The notes beneath the pieces were generated by a model. It did not search any database. It was not told where the DNA came from and worked only from the letters and a program-made list of their open reading frames with translations. From NCBI GenBank assembly GCA_017442085.1, contig JAFSAW010000063.1, positions 1 through 48,962 of the forward strand: 48,962 nt of DNA. The letters run 5' to 3'. The position numbers and the translations under genes were made by a program. The stretch comes from Oscillospiraceae bacterium (lineage in GTDB: Bacteria; Bacillota; Clostridia; Oscillospirales; Ruminococcaceae). The stretch's first letter is position 1. Every line of letters starts with the position of its first letter. Shown one piece after another: positions 31,418 through 39,293 of this stretch.

Positions 31418-32605
31418 ATGAAAATTATGAAAAGTTTGCCTGCAAAACTTCTTGTAGGTATTATTGTCGGCGTTGTGCTTGGTCTTGTAGTGCCTGAAAG
31501 TATAATGACAGTTATCGTTCCTGTTAAAAACATTCTTGGTCAGATTATCCAGTTTGTTGTTCCACTTATCGTTATTGGTTTTATTGCACCATCCATCACA
31601 AAACTTGGCAACAACGCAACAAGAATGCTGGGCGTAGCATTGGTTATTGCTTATGCATCTTCTGTACTTGCAGCATTTTTGTCTATGGCATCCGGTTATG
31701 TAATTATTCCTAATATGCCTGTTGCTGACCAGGCTGCAGCCCTCAGAGAATTGCCAGCTGACGTATTTGGCCTTGCAATTCCACAGATTATGGGCGTTAT
31801 GAGTGCTCTTGCTCTTTCTGTTCTTCTTGGTCTTGCTGCTGTGTGGACAAAAGCAAAAGTATTTACAGCTTTCCTTGACGAATTCCAGAAAATGGTTCTC
31901 GACATCGTTTCCAAAGTTGTTATCCCAATCCTTCCTTTATATATCTGCTTTACATTCTCCACACTTGCATATGACGGTACAATCACAAAACAGCTTCCAA
32001 TCTTTGTAGGTGCTGTTCTTATCGTTATCGTTGGTCACTACATCTGGCTTGCTGTGCTTTATGTTGTTGCTGGTATCTACAGCGGCAAAAAACCAATGGA
32101 AGTTCTCAAACACTACGGCCCTGCATACCTTACAGCTATCGGTACAATGTCTTCTGCTGCTACACTTGCAGTTGCACTTAAAGGCGCACAGAAATCTTCT
32201 GTTCTCCGCGAAGACATGGTAGAATTTGGTATTCCACTGTTTGCAAACATCCACCTTTGCGGTTCTGTACTTACAGAAACATTCTTTGTTATGATTGTTA
32301 GCAAAGTTCTCTACGGTGAACTGCCACCAGTTGGCACAATGATTCTTTTCTGTGCACTTCTTGCAATCTTTGCAATTGGTGCTCCTGGCGTTCCTGGCGG
32401 TACAGTTATGGCTTCTCTTGGTCTTATCGAAGGCGTTCTCGGCTTCACAGGCGAAGGTCTTGCACTTATGCTTGCAATCTTTGCAATTCAGGACAGCTTT
32501 GGTACAGCATGTAACGTAACAGGCGACGGTGCTTTGACACTTATGCTTACAGGCTATGCAGAAAAACACAATATCGAAAAACAGAATATCACTATTGACC
32601 TGTAA
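31418..32605 (+). CDS. dicarboxylate/amino acid:cation symporter (DAACS family)
   Basis: 395 residues, about eight membrane helices and two re-entrant hairpins, as in the GltP/SstT/GltPh family. The first hairpin region is represented by GTMSSAATLAVAL, a serine-rich motif. GAPGVPGGTVMASLG forms the second hairpin, and the substrate helix ends with QDSFGTACNVTGDGA, where glutamate carriers have an NMDGT/NVxGD-type motif. Loss of the arginine usual for acidic substrates cannot be judged without alignment. Next to cyuA, uptake of serine, threonine or cysteine is the best guess. AGGAGAT gives the start. A terminator follows at 32651. Confidence 0.93.
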   Translation: MKIMKSLPAKLLVGIIVGVVLGLVVPESIMTVIVPVKNILGQIIQFVVPLIVIGFIAPSITKLGNNATRMLGVALVIAYASSVLAAFLSMASGYVIIPNMPVADQAAALRELPADVFGLAIPQIMGVMSALALSVLLGLAAVWTKAKVFTAFLDEFQKMVLDIVSKVVIPILPLYICFTFSTLAYDGTITKQLPIFVGAVLIVIVGHYIWLAVLYVVAGIYSGKKPMEVLKHYGPAYLTAIGTMSSAATLAVALKGAQKSSVLREDMVEFGIPLFANIHLCGSVLTETFFVMIVSKVLYGELPPVGTMILFCALLAIFAIGAPGVPGGTVMASLGLIEGVLGFTGEGLALMLAIFAIQDSFGTACNVTGDGALTLMLTGYAEKHNIEKQNITIDL

Positions 32606-32650
32606 TTCTGATTTTTGAAACTGTTTTTTACAAAAGCTGAATAAACAATT

Positions 32651-32683
32651 ATTCCCTGCTCTTATCGGGCAGGGAATTTTTTT
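32651..32683 (+). terminator. intrinsic terminator
   Basis: ATTCCCTGC (32651-32659) and GCAGGGAAT with a 9-base loop, then T7. Confidence 0.92.
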
Positions 32684-32762
32684 GCATCAAATCAGTATAT
32701 ATTGACAGTATCATTTATATTTTTACATAATTTACAAAATTATATCATTGTCCGCCAAGTCA

Positions 32763-32791
32763 TTGATAAAACTTAATTAAAGTTGTAAAAT
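32763..32791 (+). promoter_or_regulatory. promoter for the GLUG lipoprotein gene
   Basis: -35 TTGATA (32763-32768), 17-base spacer, -10 TAAAAT (32786-32791). An alternative is TTGACA (32702-32707) with CATAAT (32726-32731), 18-base spacing. Confidence 0.5.
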
Positions 32792-32852
32792 AAAGATAAT
32801 AAATTTACATTTTAAAGTTCTCTTTTCCCGTTTGCATTATGGAGGATTTTCG

Positions 32853-33929
32853 ATGAAAAAGATAAAATTATTATTGATTTTACTGTCAGCGGCCGTGATG
32901 TTTTCTGCCTGCAGCAGAACTGCTGAAACACCGTTGCAGAATGAGGTTCAGCCTGCCGAAACTGATGAAATAACCGCTGTGCCTCAGGATACAGATGAAA
33001 ACATATTGGTTGAATCCCAGCAGCCTGTAACTGTAGAAATATCCACAGCAGAAGATTTGGTTAATCTTTCTGCCAACTATATAGCCAGCAATGCCAATGC
33101 AACACAAATAACCTATGTTCTTACAAATGACATTGATATGAGCGGTGTTGAAGGTTTTACTCCTGTTGCCTGTTTCAGCGGTTATGGTGCAGATGATATG
33201 GGCGAAGGCTTTACATCCACCTTTGACGGCCAGGGATATACAATCCGTAACCTTACCATAACATCAGAAGAAAACCAGAGTGCTGTCGGGCTTTTTGCCT
33301 CTGTAGCAAAACCTGGTGTTGTTAAAAATCTTAATCTTGAAAATATATCTGTAAACTCTGTTGAATATCCTGTTGCTTACACCGGCGGCCTTGCAGGTTT
33401 AATTTATGGCACCGTAACCAACTGTAATGTGCAGGGAACTGTAGATGCTTTATCTTCTGCCGGCGGTTTTGCCGGCGATGCCCTTGCCAACGCATACATT
33501 GACAGCTGCACTGCCGACGTTGATATATCCGGGCAAAGCACTATAGGCGGTTTTATCGGTTCTGCCAGCTATAACGCACCGTCATTATCCAACTGTGCTT
33601 CTTTTGGCACAGTTACCGCAAAAAGATATCAGGAGTCAGAATATCAGCTGAATTGTATAGGAGGATTTGTTGGTCTTTCTGTATACGGCAATTTTTACAG
33701 CTGTCATGCCCAAAGCAATCTCGTAATTACCGAAGCTGCAAGATGGGTAGGTTCTTTTGCCGGCAATGTTTTTGATGACAACGTGCTTATTTTTGACTGC
33801 AGCTACAGCCCTGCACATGCAGGAAACTGGGATATCATTGATGCCTTTAACCACAAAAAGACCTATGGCGATTATACACCATACGTTTTTACTGCAGACG
33901 ATAACTATACTGCAGCCACAGCAAAATGA
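32853..33929 (+). CDS. surface lipoprotein with GLUG-type beta-helix repeats
   Basis: 358 residues from ATG 32853 (GGAGGAT upstream). The signal peptide ends in the lipobox FSAC, so Cys20 would be lipidated and the protein fixed to the outer face of the membrane. A linker rich in Glu, Thr and Pro (about 21-65) precedes a repeat region: STFDGQGYTIRNLTI, VGLFASV, GGLAGLIYGTVTNCNV, GGFAGDA, GGFIGSA and GGFVGLS. This is the G-G-[LF]-[AIV]-G pattern of GLUG proteins, which form beta helices and often serve in adhesion or proteolysed surface structures. The ligand is unknown. VanW follows after 40 bases. Confidence 0.88.
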   Translation: MKKIKLLLILLSAAVMFSACSRTAETPLQNEVQPAETDEITAVPQDTDENILVESQQPVTVEISTAEDLVNLSANYIASNANATQITYVLTNDIDMSGVEGFTPVACFSGYGADDMGEGFTSTFDGQGYTIRNLTITSEENQSAVGLFASVAKPGVVKNLNLENISVNSVEYPVAYTGGLAGLIYGTVTNCNVQGTVDALSSAGGFAGDALANAYIDSCTADVDISGQSTIGGFIGSASYNAPSLSNCASFGTVTAKRYQESEYQLNCIGGFVGLSVYGNFYSCHAQSNLVITEAARWVGSFAGNVFDDNVLIFDCSYSPAHAGNWDIIDAFNHKKTYGDYTPYVFTADDNYTAATAK

Positions 33930-33969
33930 TTTGATTATTCTTATTTCTACGGCTTAGAAAGCATATAAA

Positions 33970-34794
33970 ATGAAACAAAGAAAACTTTTCTGTGAGATTT
34001 CCCCTCTCACCTATAAAATATCTACATACAAGTGCATATCAGTGCGCAAAATACAGGACACATTTTCCAAAGATAAATTTGCAAAGGGCAAAAGCGAAGA
34101 ACTGCTGTCCGTTGTGATATATAAGCACAATTCCCTTATCCGCCGCAGACTTGGCAACGTTGACCTGCAGCTGCAGGAAAACAAGGCAGTTAACCTTGCA
34201 ATAGCTGCACCAAAGGTGGATAAAACTGTTATCCGCCCTGGTGAGACATTCTCCTTCTGGCAGCTGGTGGGCAGCCCAAGTGAAAAAAACGGCTATAAAA
34301 CAGGACTGACCATAAAAGGCGGCAAGCCAAACAAGGATATTGGCGGCGGAATGTGCCAGTTTACCAACCTTATACACTGGATGATACTGCACAGCCCACT
34401 TGACATTGTTGAGCATCATCATCACGACGGAGTAGACCTGTTTCCTGATTTTAACCGCGTTGTCCCCTTTGGCACAGGCACAAGTATATTGTACAATTAC
34501 AAGGATTACCGTTTTAAAAACAATACAAAGCAGCCTTTTCAGCTTGTAGTTTATACCACCGACGAATATCTGTGCGGAGAGCTGAGAACAACACAGCCGC
34601 CGGAATACAGCTATCATATAAAAGCTGAAGAAGAATATTTCAGCCGAGAAAATGGTGTTGTATACCGCAACGGCAAGGTGTACCGCAGTGTTGTGGACAA
34701 GACAAGCGGAAATGTGGTTGAAAAATCACTTATCAAAACCAATCATGCACAGGTTATGTATGATACAAGCAAGCTGGAAATTATTGATAAATAA
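33970..34794 (+). CDS. VanW family protein
   Basis: 274 residues, the same size as VanW of vanB-type clusters and without a signal peptide. The conserved core is seen as VIRPGETFSFWQLVG, GYKTGLTIKGG, DIGGGMCQFTNLIHW, HHHHDGVDLFPD and VPFGTGTSILYNYKDYRF. VanW has no established biochemical function; chromosomal copies occur in many Clostridia without glycopeptide resistance. No vanA/B ligase, vanH or vanX lies in this window, so resistance cannot be inferred. The SD is weak (AGAAAG), which suggests low expression or coupling to the lipoprotein gene before it. Confidence 0.93.
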   Translation: MKQRKLFCEISPLTYKISTYKCISVRKIQDTFSKDKFAKGKSEELLSVVIYKHNSLIRRRLGNVDLQLQENKAVNLAIAAPKVDKTVIRPGETFSFWQLVGSPSEKNGYKTGLTIKGGKPNKDIGGGMCQFTNLIHWMILHSPLDIVEHHHHDGVDLFPDFNRVVPFGTGTSILYNYKDYRFKNNTKQPFQLVVYTTDEYLCGELRTTQPPEYSYHIKAEEEYFSRENGVVYRNGKVYRSVVDKTSGNVVEKSLIKTNHAQVMYDTSKLEIIDK

Positions 34795-34814
34795 TATCAT
34801 TATGAGGTATGCCT

Positions 34815-35489
34815 ATGAACAAAAAACTTGATATAGGGCTTCTGGTTCTGCTTGCTGTGGGGTTGTTTTTCATCAGAGGTACAGTAAACATCGGCATAAA
34901 CAAAGAGCCTGTTGAAGACAAAATAGCAGAGCTGATAAATAACGGTGTATCCGCAGAATATTATTACAACATAAAAGCTGACGAGATAAACAAGGCTTAC
35001 GGTAATTTTGCCCGACACGGTTGGGACATCTTTTGGATGCTTAAAGACCTGCCAGGCGGTGAAAAGTCTGATAACATAAATGTTCTTGATGACTATTATT
35101 ATGTCGATTATGGCACCTTTGCAAAAAAACGAACGAGATTTTTTCAGAATCGCACAGGTGCCCAAATAACCGAAGATGTTTTTTGTATGAATCTCTGCCA
35201 GAAAAATGAAATATCCCAATTCAGAGATGCTTTGTATATTTCTGATTACGGAAAAGATTTTACGGTAAAACTTCTGGATTTTTACAACAGGGACACAGGT
35301 GAATTTGTCAAAACCGTTACATTTTTGTGGTGGCAGCAGGACGGCAGCAGCTTTTTTGTGGAAAGCGATTATTCCTTGGAAGAACTTGGCCCGTATATTG
35401 AAGATATGGCGATTGTTAATGTTGAACAGCATCAAAGTGCAAAAACTGACAAGACCACTTTATCGTACCCGCCTTTACCGCCAGTTTGA
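34815..35489 (+). CDS. membrane-anchored protein, unknown
   Basis: 224 residues from ATG 34815, six bases after GAGGT; an in-frame ATG at 34809 is too close to that site. The N-terminus (LDIGLLVLLAVGLFFIRG) is one hydrophobic helix, so the rest is probably outside the cell. The remainder is a mixed polar sequence rich in Tyr, Phe and Asp (NVLDDYYYVDYG, DRD/EFVKTVTFLWWQQDG), without cysteines in pairs or known motifs. It lies 20 bases after VanW on the same strand and is the last gene before the terminator at 35543. I do not recognise a family. Confidence 0.65.
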   Translation: MNKKLDIGLLVLLAVGLFFIRGTVNIGINKEPVEDKIAELINNGVSAEYYYNIKADEINKAYGNFARHGWDIFWMLKDLPGGEKSDNINVLDDYYYVDYGTFAKKRTRFFQNRTGAQITEDVFCMNLCQKNEISQFRDALYISDYGKDFTVKLLDFYNRDTGEFVKTVTFLWWQQDGSSFFVESDYSLEELGPYIEDMAIVNVEQHQSAKTDKTTLSYPPLPPV

Positions 35490-35542
35490 TTTTGTTTATC
35501 ACCTGCTCACAAAATATCATCAAAAATTAATCCGAAAATAAT

Positions 35543-35583
35543 AAAAGGCTTTTACTCTTAAAAAAGTAAAAGCCTTTTGTTTA
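35543..35583. terminator. bidirectional intrinsic terminator
   Basis: AAAAGGCTTTTACT (35543-35556) and AGTAAAAGCCTTTT (35565-35578), a 14-bp perfect stem, with T/A-rich exits both ways. It ends the 32853-35489 genes and the minus-strand housekeeping operon. Confidence 0.9.
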
Positions 35584-35609
35584 CGTTAATAATCAATTTG
35601 TATAAACCG

Positions 35610-35640
35610 AGAGATTTTTCGCCTTCGCTCAGAATGACAT
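35610..35640 (-). repeat. solo copy of a GTCATTCTGAG repeat arm
   Basis: On the minus strand this reads ATGTCATTCTGAGCGAAGG followed by CGAAAAATCTCT. The first 13 bases equal one arm of the hairpin at 10992-11004, and the GTCATTCTGA word is also in the stem at 691. Here the matching arm is missing, so it stands as an unpaired copy between the deoC stop and the terminator. Confidence 0.55.
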
Positions 35641-35653
35641 AACAGATTATATA

Positions 35654-36946
35654 TTAATATGCTCCGTCTGTTTTTTCGCTGTTAAGAATTTTGATTGCAG
35701 AAGATGTGCCAAGACGGTCGGCACCAAGGGCAATAAATTTAACCATATCATCTCTTGTTCTGATGCCGCCTGCTGCCTTGATTTTGCAGCCGCCGTTAAC
35801 GTGCTTTGCAAACAGTTCTACATCGTGGAAGGTTGCACCGCCTGTGGAAAAGCCTGTTGATGTTTTGATATAGTCTGCACCTGCATTTACAACCGCTTTG
35901 CACAGGGCAATTTTTTCGTCGTCGGTAAGCAGGCAGGTTTCAATGATAACCTTGAGGATATGGTCGCCTACTGCAGCTTTAATCTGACGGATTTCGTCTT
36001 CAATATATGCAAAATCTCCGTCCTTTGCCTTTGCAATATTGATAACCATATCAACTTCTTTTGCACCTTTTTCAATTGCATCTTTAGCTTCGAAAACTTT
36101 TGCGGCAGTTGTCATTGCACCAAGAGGAAAACCGATAACTGTGCACACAGGGATTTTATCCCCAAGTACACTTACTGCATATTCGATGTATGAAGGGTTG
36201 ATACAGATAGATGCTGTATTGTTTTCCATAGCTTCGTTGCAGATGCGCAGAATGTCTTCTTTTTTTGCATCAGCTTTAAGTAATGTGTGGTCTACTCTGC
36301 TTAAAATTTCGGCATTTGTCATATTTTTCTCCATTCCGTACTGCAGGATTACGGCCTTTGGTGTAATCTTCTCCGGTACTGTAAATTCGTCTGTATTGTA
36401 ATGTTCAACATTGTCGAACAGTTTTTCAAAATTTTCGGTAGTTTCCAGCACGTCATAGCCAAGGGTTCCGCAGCGATAGTGCATTGGGATAACTATTTTT
36501 GCATTTACCTGCTGACATATTGTTCTGGCTTCTTCCGCAACCACTGTATATGTGCCGCCTATTGGAACAAGTGCAACATCAACATCACCTATTTCATCAA
36601 TCTGCTGCTGTGTAAGAATATGGCCGATATCACCAAAATGGGCAATTTTTGTGCCGTTATATTCCAGAACGTGAACAATATTGTCGCCCCTTAAAGCGCC
36701 GCCCTTTTCGTCGTGAAAGGTGTGCACCTTTTTGATGTTTACACCGTGCACCATACGCAGAAGCTGACGCACACTGTCCATACCGTAATGGTCATTGTGT
36801 TTGTGGCTGGCAAGAATTATATCTGCAGAAGTGTCAATGTTTTTGTATCCCGGCACATAGTTATCTTCAAAAGGGTCGATAACACACTGGATATCATCAA
36901 AATAAATTTTATAACAAGCGTGGCCAAGCCATTTGATTTTAATCAT
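35654..36946 (-). CDS. metallo-beta-lactamase-fold hydrolase fused to deoxyribose-phosphate aldolase
   Basis: 430 residues in one frame. Residues 1-205 are a UlaG-like MBL-fold metal hydrolase (GHACYKI, SHKHNDHYG as HxHxDH, FGDIGH, PMHYRCG). From Met209 (MTNAEILSRVDHTLLK) a complete DeoC of 222 residues follows, with TVIGFPLGA, the ILKVIIETC Lys and the DYIKTSTGFS Schiff-base Lys; it would split deoxyribose-5-phosphate into acetaldehyde and glyceraldehyde-3-phosphate. DeoC has its own ATG (36322) and SD, so two proteins, one fusion, or both may be made. The linking codon TAC at 36340-36338 differs by one base from a stop. The gene begins four bases after thiN. The substrate of the MBL part is unknown. 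Confidence 0.9.
   Translation of the reverse strand: MIKIKWLGHACYKIYFDDIQCVIDPFEDNYVPGYKNIDTSADIILASHKHNDHYGMDSVRQLLRMVHGVNIKKVHTFHDEKGGALRGDNIVHVLEYNGTKIAHFGDIGHILTQQQIDEIGDVDVALVPIGGTYTVVAEEARTICQQVNAKIVIPMHYRCGTLGYDVLETTENFEKLFDNVEHYNTDEFTVPEKITPKAVILQYGMEKNMTNAEILSRVDHTLLKADAKKEDILRICNEAMENNTASICINPSYIEYAVSVLGDKIPVCTVIGFPLGAMTTAAKVFEAKDAIEKGAKEVDMVINIAKAKDGDFAYIEDEIRQIKAAVGDHILKVIIETCLLTDDEKIALCKAVVNAGADYIKTSTGFSTGGATFHDVELFAKHVNGGCKIKAAGGIRTRDDMVKFIALGADRLGTSSAIKILNSEKTDGAY
36322..36337 (-). promoter_or_regulatory. internal ribosome binding site and start of deoC
   Basis: Minus strand GGAATGGAGAAAAATATG: GGAG six bases before the ATG at 36322, which begins the canonical DeoC N-terminus. 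It marks deoC as an originally separate gene. Confidence 0.7.
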
Positions 36947-36950
36947 AGTA

Positions 36951-37574
36951 TCAGTCCTTTTTTGTTGTAATAATAAGCAGGCTGCCGTTTTTTACGGATA
37001 TTTCAACTGCTTTGCCAATAAATTCGTTGCTTACACCTATCGGGAAATCATTGGTGATTTCAACGTCAGAAAGCTGGTATTTGCCGCCTTTTTCACTTAC
37101 ACCGATACATTTGCTGTCAAGTGCAAAAACCGAAAAATAACGATCATTCTGCGGCGATAAAGTTATGCTGCGGTCTGTAATAACATTAAGGGTTGTATCT
37201 TTATCCACTATTGCAGCATCAACCCCATTTGCTTCAAGAAACTTGAGCATCTGTATATTTGCAAATGTGTGGTCCAGTCTGCCCCCTGTGACACCGCAGA
37301 AAACCGCATTGGTGTAACCTTCTGCAACTATCTGCCGTGCAATATAGTAGGTGTCGGTGTCGTCCTTTTCGCAGGGCAGCTTTATCACCTTTGCCTGTGT
37401 ATCTGCTGGCTGCACTGAAGAATCGAAATCACCCACTATAATATATGGCACGATACCCTGATTTTGTGCATGGACATATCCGCCGTCTGCACAGTATATA
37501 AAGTCATCGGGCTGAATGATGCTTTTCAAATCAAAATCCACCGGCATACTGCCGATAACAATACATCTTTTCAT
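36951..37574 (-). CDS. thiN: thiamine diphosphokinase
   Basis: 207 residues, the size of bacterial thiamine pyrophosphokinase, which transfers pyrophosphate from ATP to thiamine to give TPP. Conserved blocks are YCADGGYVHA, VGDFDSS, EKDDTDTYYI and GVTGGRLDHTFANIQML, including the Asp residues that bind Mg-ATP. The C-terminal half (about 130-205) is the thiamine-binding beta-sandwich. Its ATG shares a base with the rsgA stop (TAATG), so the two are translationally coupled. In other Bacillota rpe usually lies between rsgA and thiN; here it is absent. Confidence 0.95.
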   Translation of the reverse strand: MKRCIVIGSMPVDFDLKSIIQPDDFIYCADGGYVHAQNQGIVPYIIVGDFDSSVQPADTQAKVIKLPCEKDDTDTYYIARQIVAEGYTNAVFCGVTGGRLDHTFANIQMLKFLEANGVDAAIVDKDTTLNVITDRSITLSPQNDRYFSVFALDSKCIGVSEKGGKYQLSDVEITNDFPIGVSNEFIGKAVEISVKNGSLLIITTKKD

Positions 37575-38452
37575 TATTTCAGCTCCCAGTCTTTTACATT
37601 TTTCTGTTTTTCATACATAGCAACATAGCTGTCATAACGTGACTGGCTGATTTCGCCGTCTTCCACAGCCTGTTTTATGCGGCAGCCGATTTCTGATGTA
37701 TGGCTGCAATCAGCAAATTTACATCCGTCAAGATATTCACCAAATTCCACAAAGGCGTGCGGAAGGTCATATTTTGAAATAAAATTGTCCCTGTCCAGTT
37801 CTATGGATGAAAAACCTGGTGTATCGGCAACCATACAGTCGCCCATATCAAAAATCTCCACCTGACGTGTGGTATGTTTGCCACGGCCAAGTTTCTGGCT
37901 GATTGCATTTGTCTCCAGCTCAAGATGCGGAAAAAGTCTGTTGAGAAGTGTGGACTTGCCAACACCGCTGTTGCCTGCAAAGGCACAGATTTTGCCTTTC
38001 ATTTCATTTCTCAAGGCTTCCAGCTGTTCTGTCTGCCCTTCACCTGTAACAAACACCTTATAACCCGCTTTGGTATAGATATCTTTTATCTCCTCACACT
38101 GTGACAAATCCGCTTTTGTTATGGCTATTACCACATCTGCATTTTTGTGTTGTGCTATGGCACACATCTTGTCGATAACAAAGTAGTTTGGATTTGGCTC
38201 CACCGTTGCCACAACCATAACAAGCAGGTCAAGATTTGCAAAAGGCGGACGCACAAACTGATTTTTGCGGGTGTGAATTTTTGTTATTACATTTGTCCCC
38301 TGCTCGTACTCGGTTTCCACTATATCACCTGCAAGCGGAGAAAGGGCAAGCTTTCTGAACTTGCCCTTTGCTTTGCATTCTATAACTGTTCCATCTGCAG
38401 TTTTGATATAGTAAAAACCGCCGATGCTTTTTAAAACAATATTGTTTTTCAT
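37574..38452 (-). CDS. rsgA: ribosome small-subunit-dependent GTPase A
   Basis: 292 residues: an N-terminal OB fold (about 1-65), a circularly permuted GTPase with ITKAD (G4) before the P loop AGNSGVGKSTLLN (G1) and DTPGFS (G3), and a C-terminal zinc site with CKFADCSHTSEIGC. RsgA takes part in late 30S subunit maturation. The order of motifs G4-G1-G3 is diagnostic of the family. It overlaps thiN by one base and follows the PASTA protein gene by about 28 bases in the operon. Confidence 0.98.
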   Translation of the reverse strand: MKNNIVLKSIGGFYYIKTADGTVIECKAKGKFRKLALSPLAGDIVETEYEQGTNVITKIHTRKNQFVRPPFANLDLLVMVVATVEPNPNYFVIDKMCAIAQHKNADVVIAITKADLSQCEEIKDIYTKAGYKVFVTGEGQTEQLEALRNEMKGKICAFAGNSGVGKSTLLNRLFPHLELETNAISQKLGRGKHTTRQVEIFDMGDCMVADTPGFSSIELDRDNFISKYDLPHAFVEFGEYLDGCKFADCSHTSEIGCRIKQAVEDGEISQSRYDSYVAMYEKQKNVKDWELK

Positions 38453-38480
38453 TATTTTTCTCTTTTACTTAACGCCTTGT

Positions 38481-39239
38481 TTATTGCGGACCGACACTTA
38501 CGTGGATTTCGATAAGAGTGCCTGTAGGAAGTTCAACACCGCCGCCGTGATTCTGCCATATAACTGTACCCGCAGGCTGTTCGTTGGCTGTTTCCACCAC
38601 CTGTACCCTGAGACCTGAGTTTGAAATAAGTCTGCGTGCTTCGGCAACATCCACACCCACAACATTTGGTACAATGCGTGTACGCTGTATTTCTTCCATT
38701 GCAACATAAATTGTTACAACATCACCGCTGTTTACAGTTTCGCCTGCTGCTGGCTCGGTTTTTATAACAAGACCTTCAGGGAAGTCATCTCTTTCTTCCA
38801 TTTTAATATAGATGTCCACACCCATTTCAGAAAGTGCTTTTTCCGCCTGAATTTTAGGCTGTTTAACAAGGTCAGGCATTGTGCCCGTCATAACACCATT
38901 GCTGATTTTAAGTATTACAGTGCTGCTTCTTTTTACTGTTCTTGGTGCAGTTGGCTTCTGTGCAATAACTACATCCTTTTCGTATTCGCTGTTATATACA
39001 TATTCTACTTCATAGTTGAAGTTTTCGTCTGCCATTACCTCACTTGCTGTCATTCCTACAAAGTTTGGCAGACTGATATCCGGCTGATTTGTCAGCAGCG
39101 GATTGTCACTTTTTTCAAGTATATTGTATATAAGCATAACAGCACCCGCAACAGATGCTGCTGCCAGAAAAGCCATAATCGGCAGCACTATTTTTCTTTT
39201 CTTTTTTCTTCTTGGTCTTCTTGTTGTTTTTTCTTCCAT
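38481..39239 (-). CDS. kinase-less PASTA domain protein
   Basis: 252 residues from ATG 39239 (GGTG upstream); a GTG start at 39269 would add ten residues without a better SD. A basic cytoplasmic stub (TTRRPRRKKKRK), one membrane helix (about 17-39), then three extracellular PASTA domains, with ISLPNFVGMTASEV, MPDLVKQPKIQAEKALSE and VPNVVGVDVAEARRLIS. These match the extracellular part of PknB next door, with the same spacing and shared phrases (NPLLTxQPD, EYVYNxxYEKD), so it probably arose by duplication and loss of the kinase domain. PASTA domains bind muropeptides or peptidoglycan. It may compete with or modulate the kinase; that is inference. Confidence 0.9.
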   Translation of the reverse strand: MEEKTTRRPRRKKKRKIVLPIMAFLAAASVAGAVMLIYNILEKSDNPLLTNQPDISLPNFVGMTASEVMADENFNYEVEYVYNSEYEKDVVIAQKPTAPRTVKRSSTVILKISNGVMTGTMPDLVKQPKIQAEKALSEMGVDIYIKMEERDDFPEGLVIKTEPAAGETVNSGDVVTIYVAMEEIQRTRIVPNVVGVDVAEARRLISNSGLRVQVVETANEQPAGTVIWQNHGGGVELPTGTLIEIHVSVGPQ

Positions 39240-39293
39240 ATTCTGTACACCATATTTTGCATACAGCACAAAGCTGCATACAAAATTTATATA

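Noticed and set aside
33970-34794. Glycopeptide-resistance cassette
   Set aside because: Only VanW is present; there is no ligase, dehydrogenase, dipeptidase or VanRS pair next to it. The two-component system at 27257-29399 is separate.
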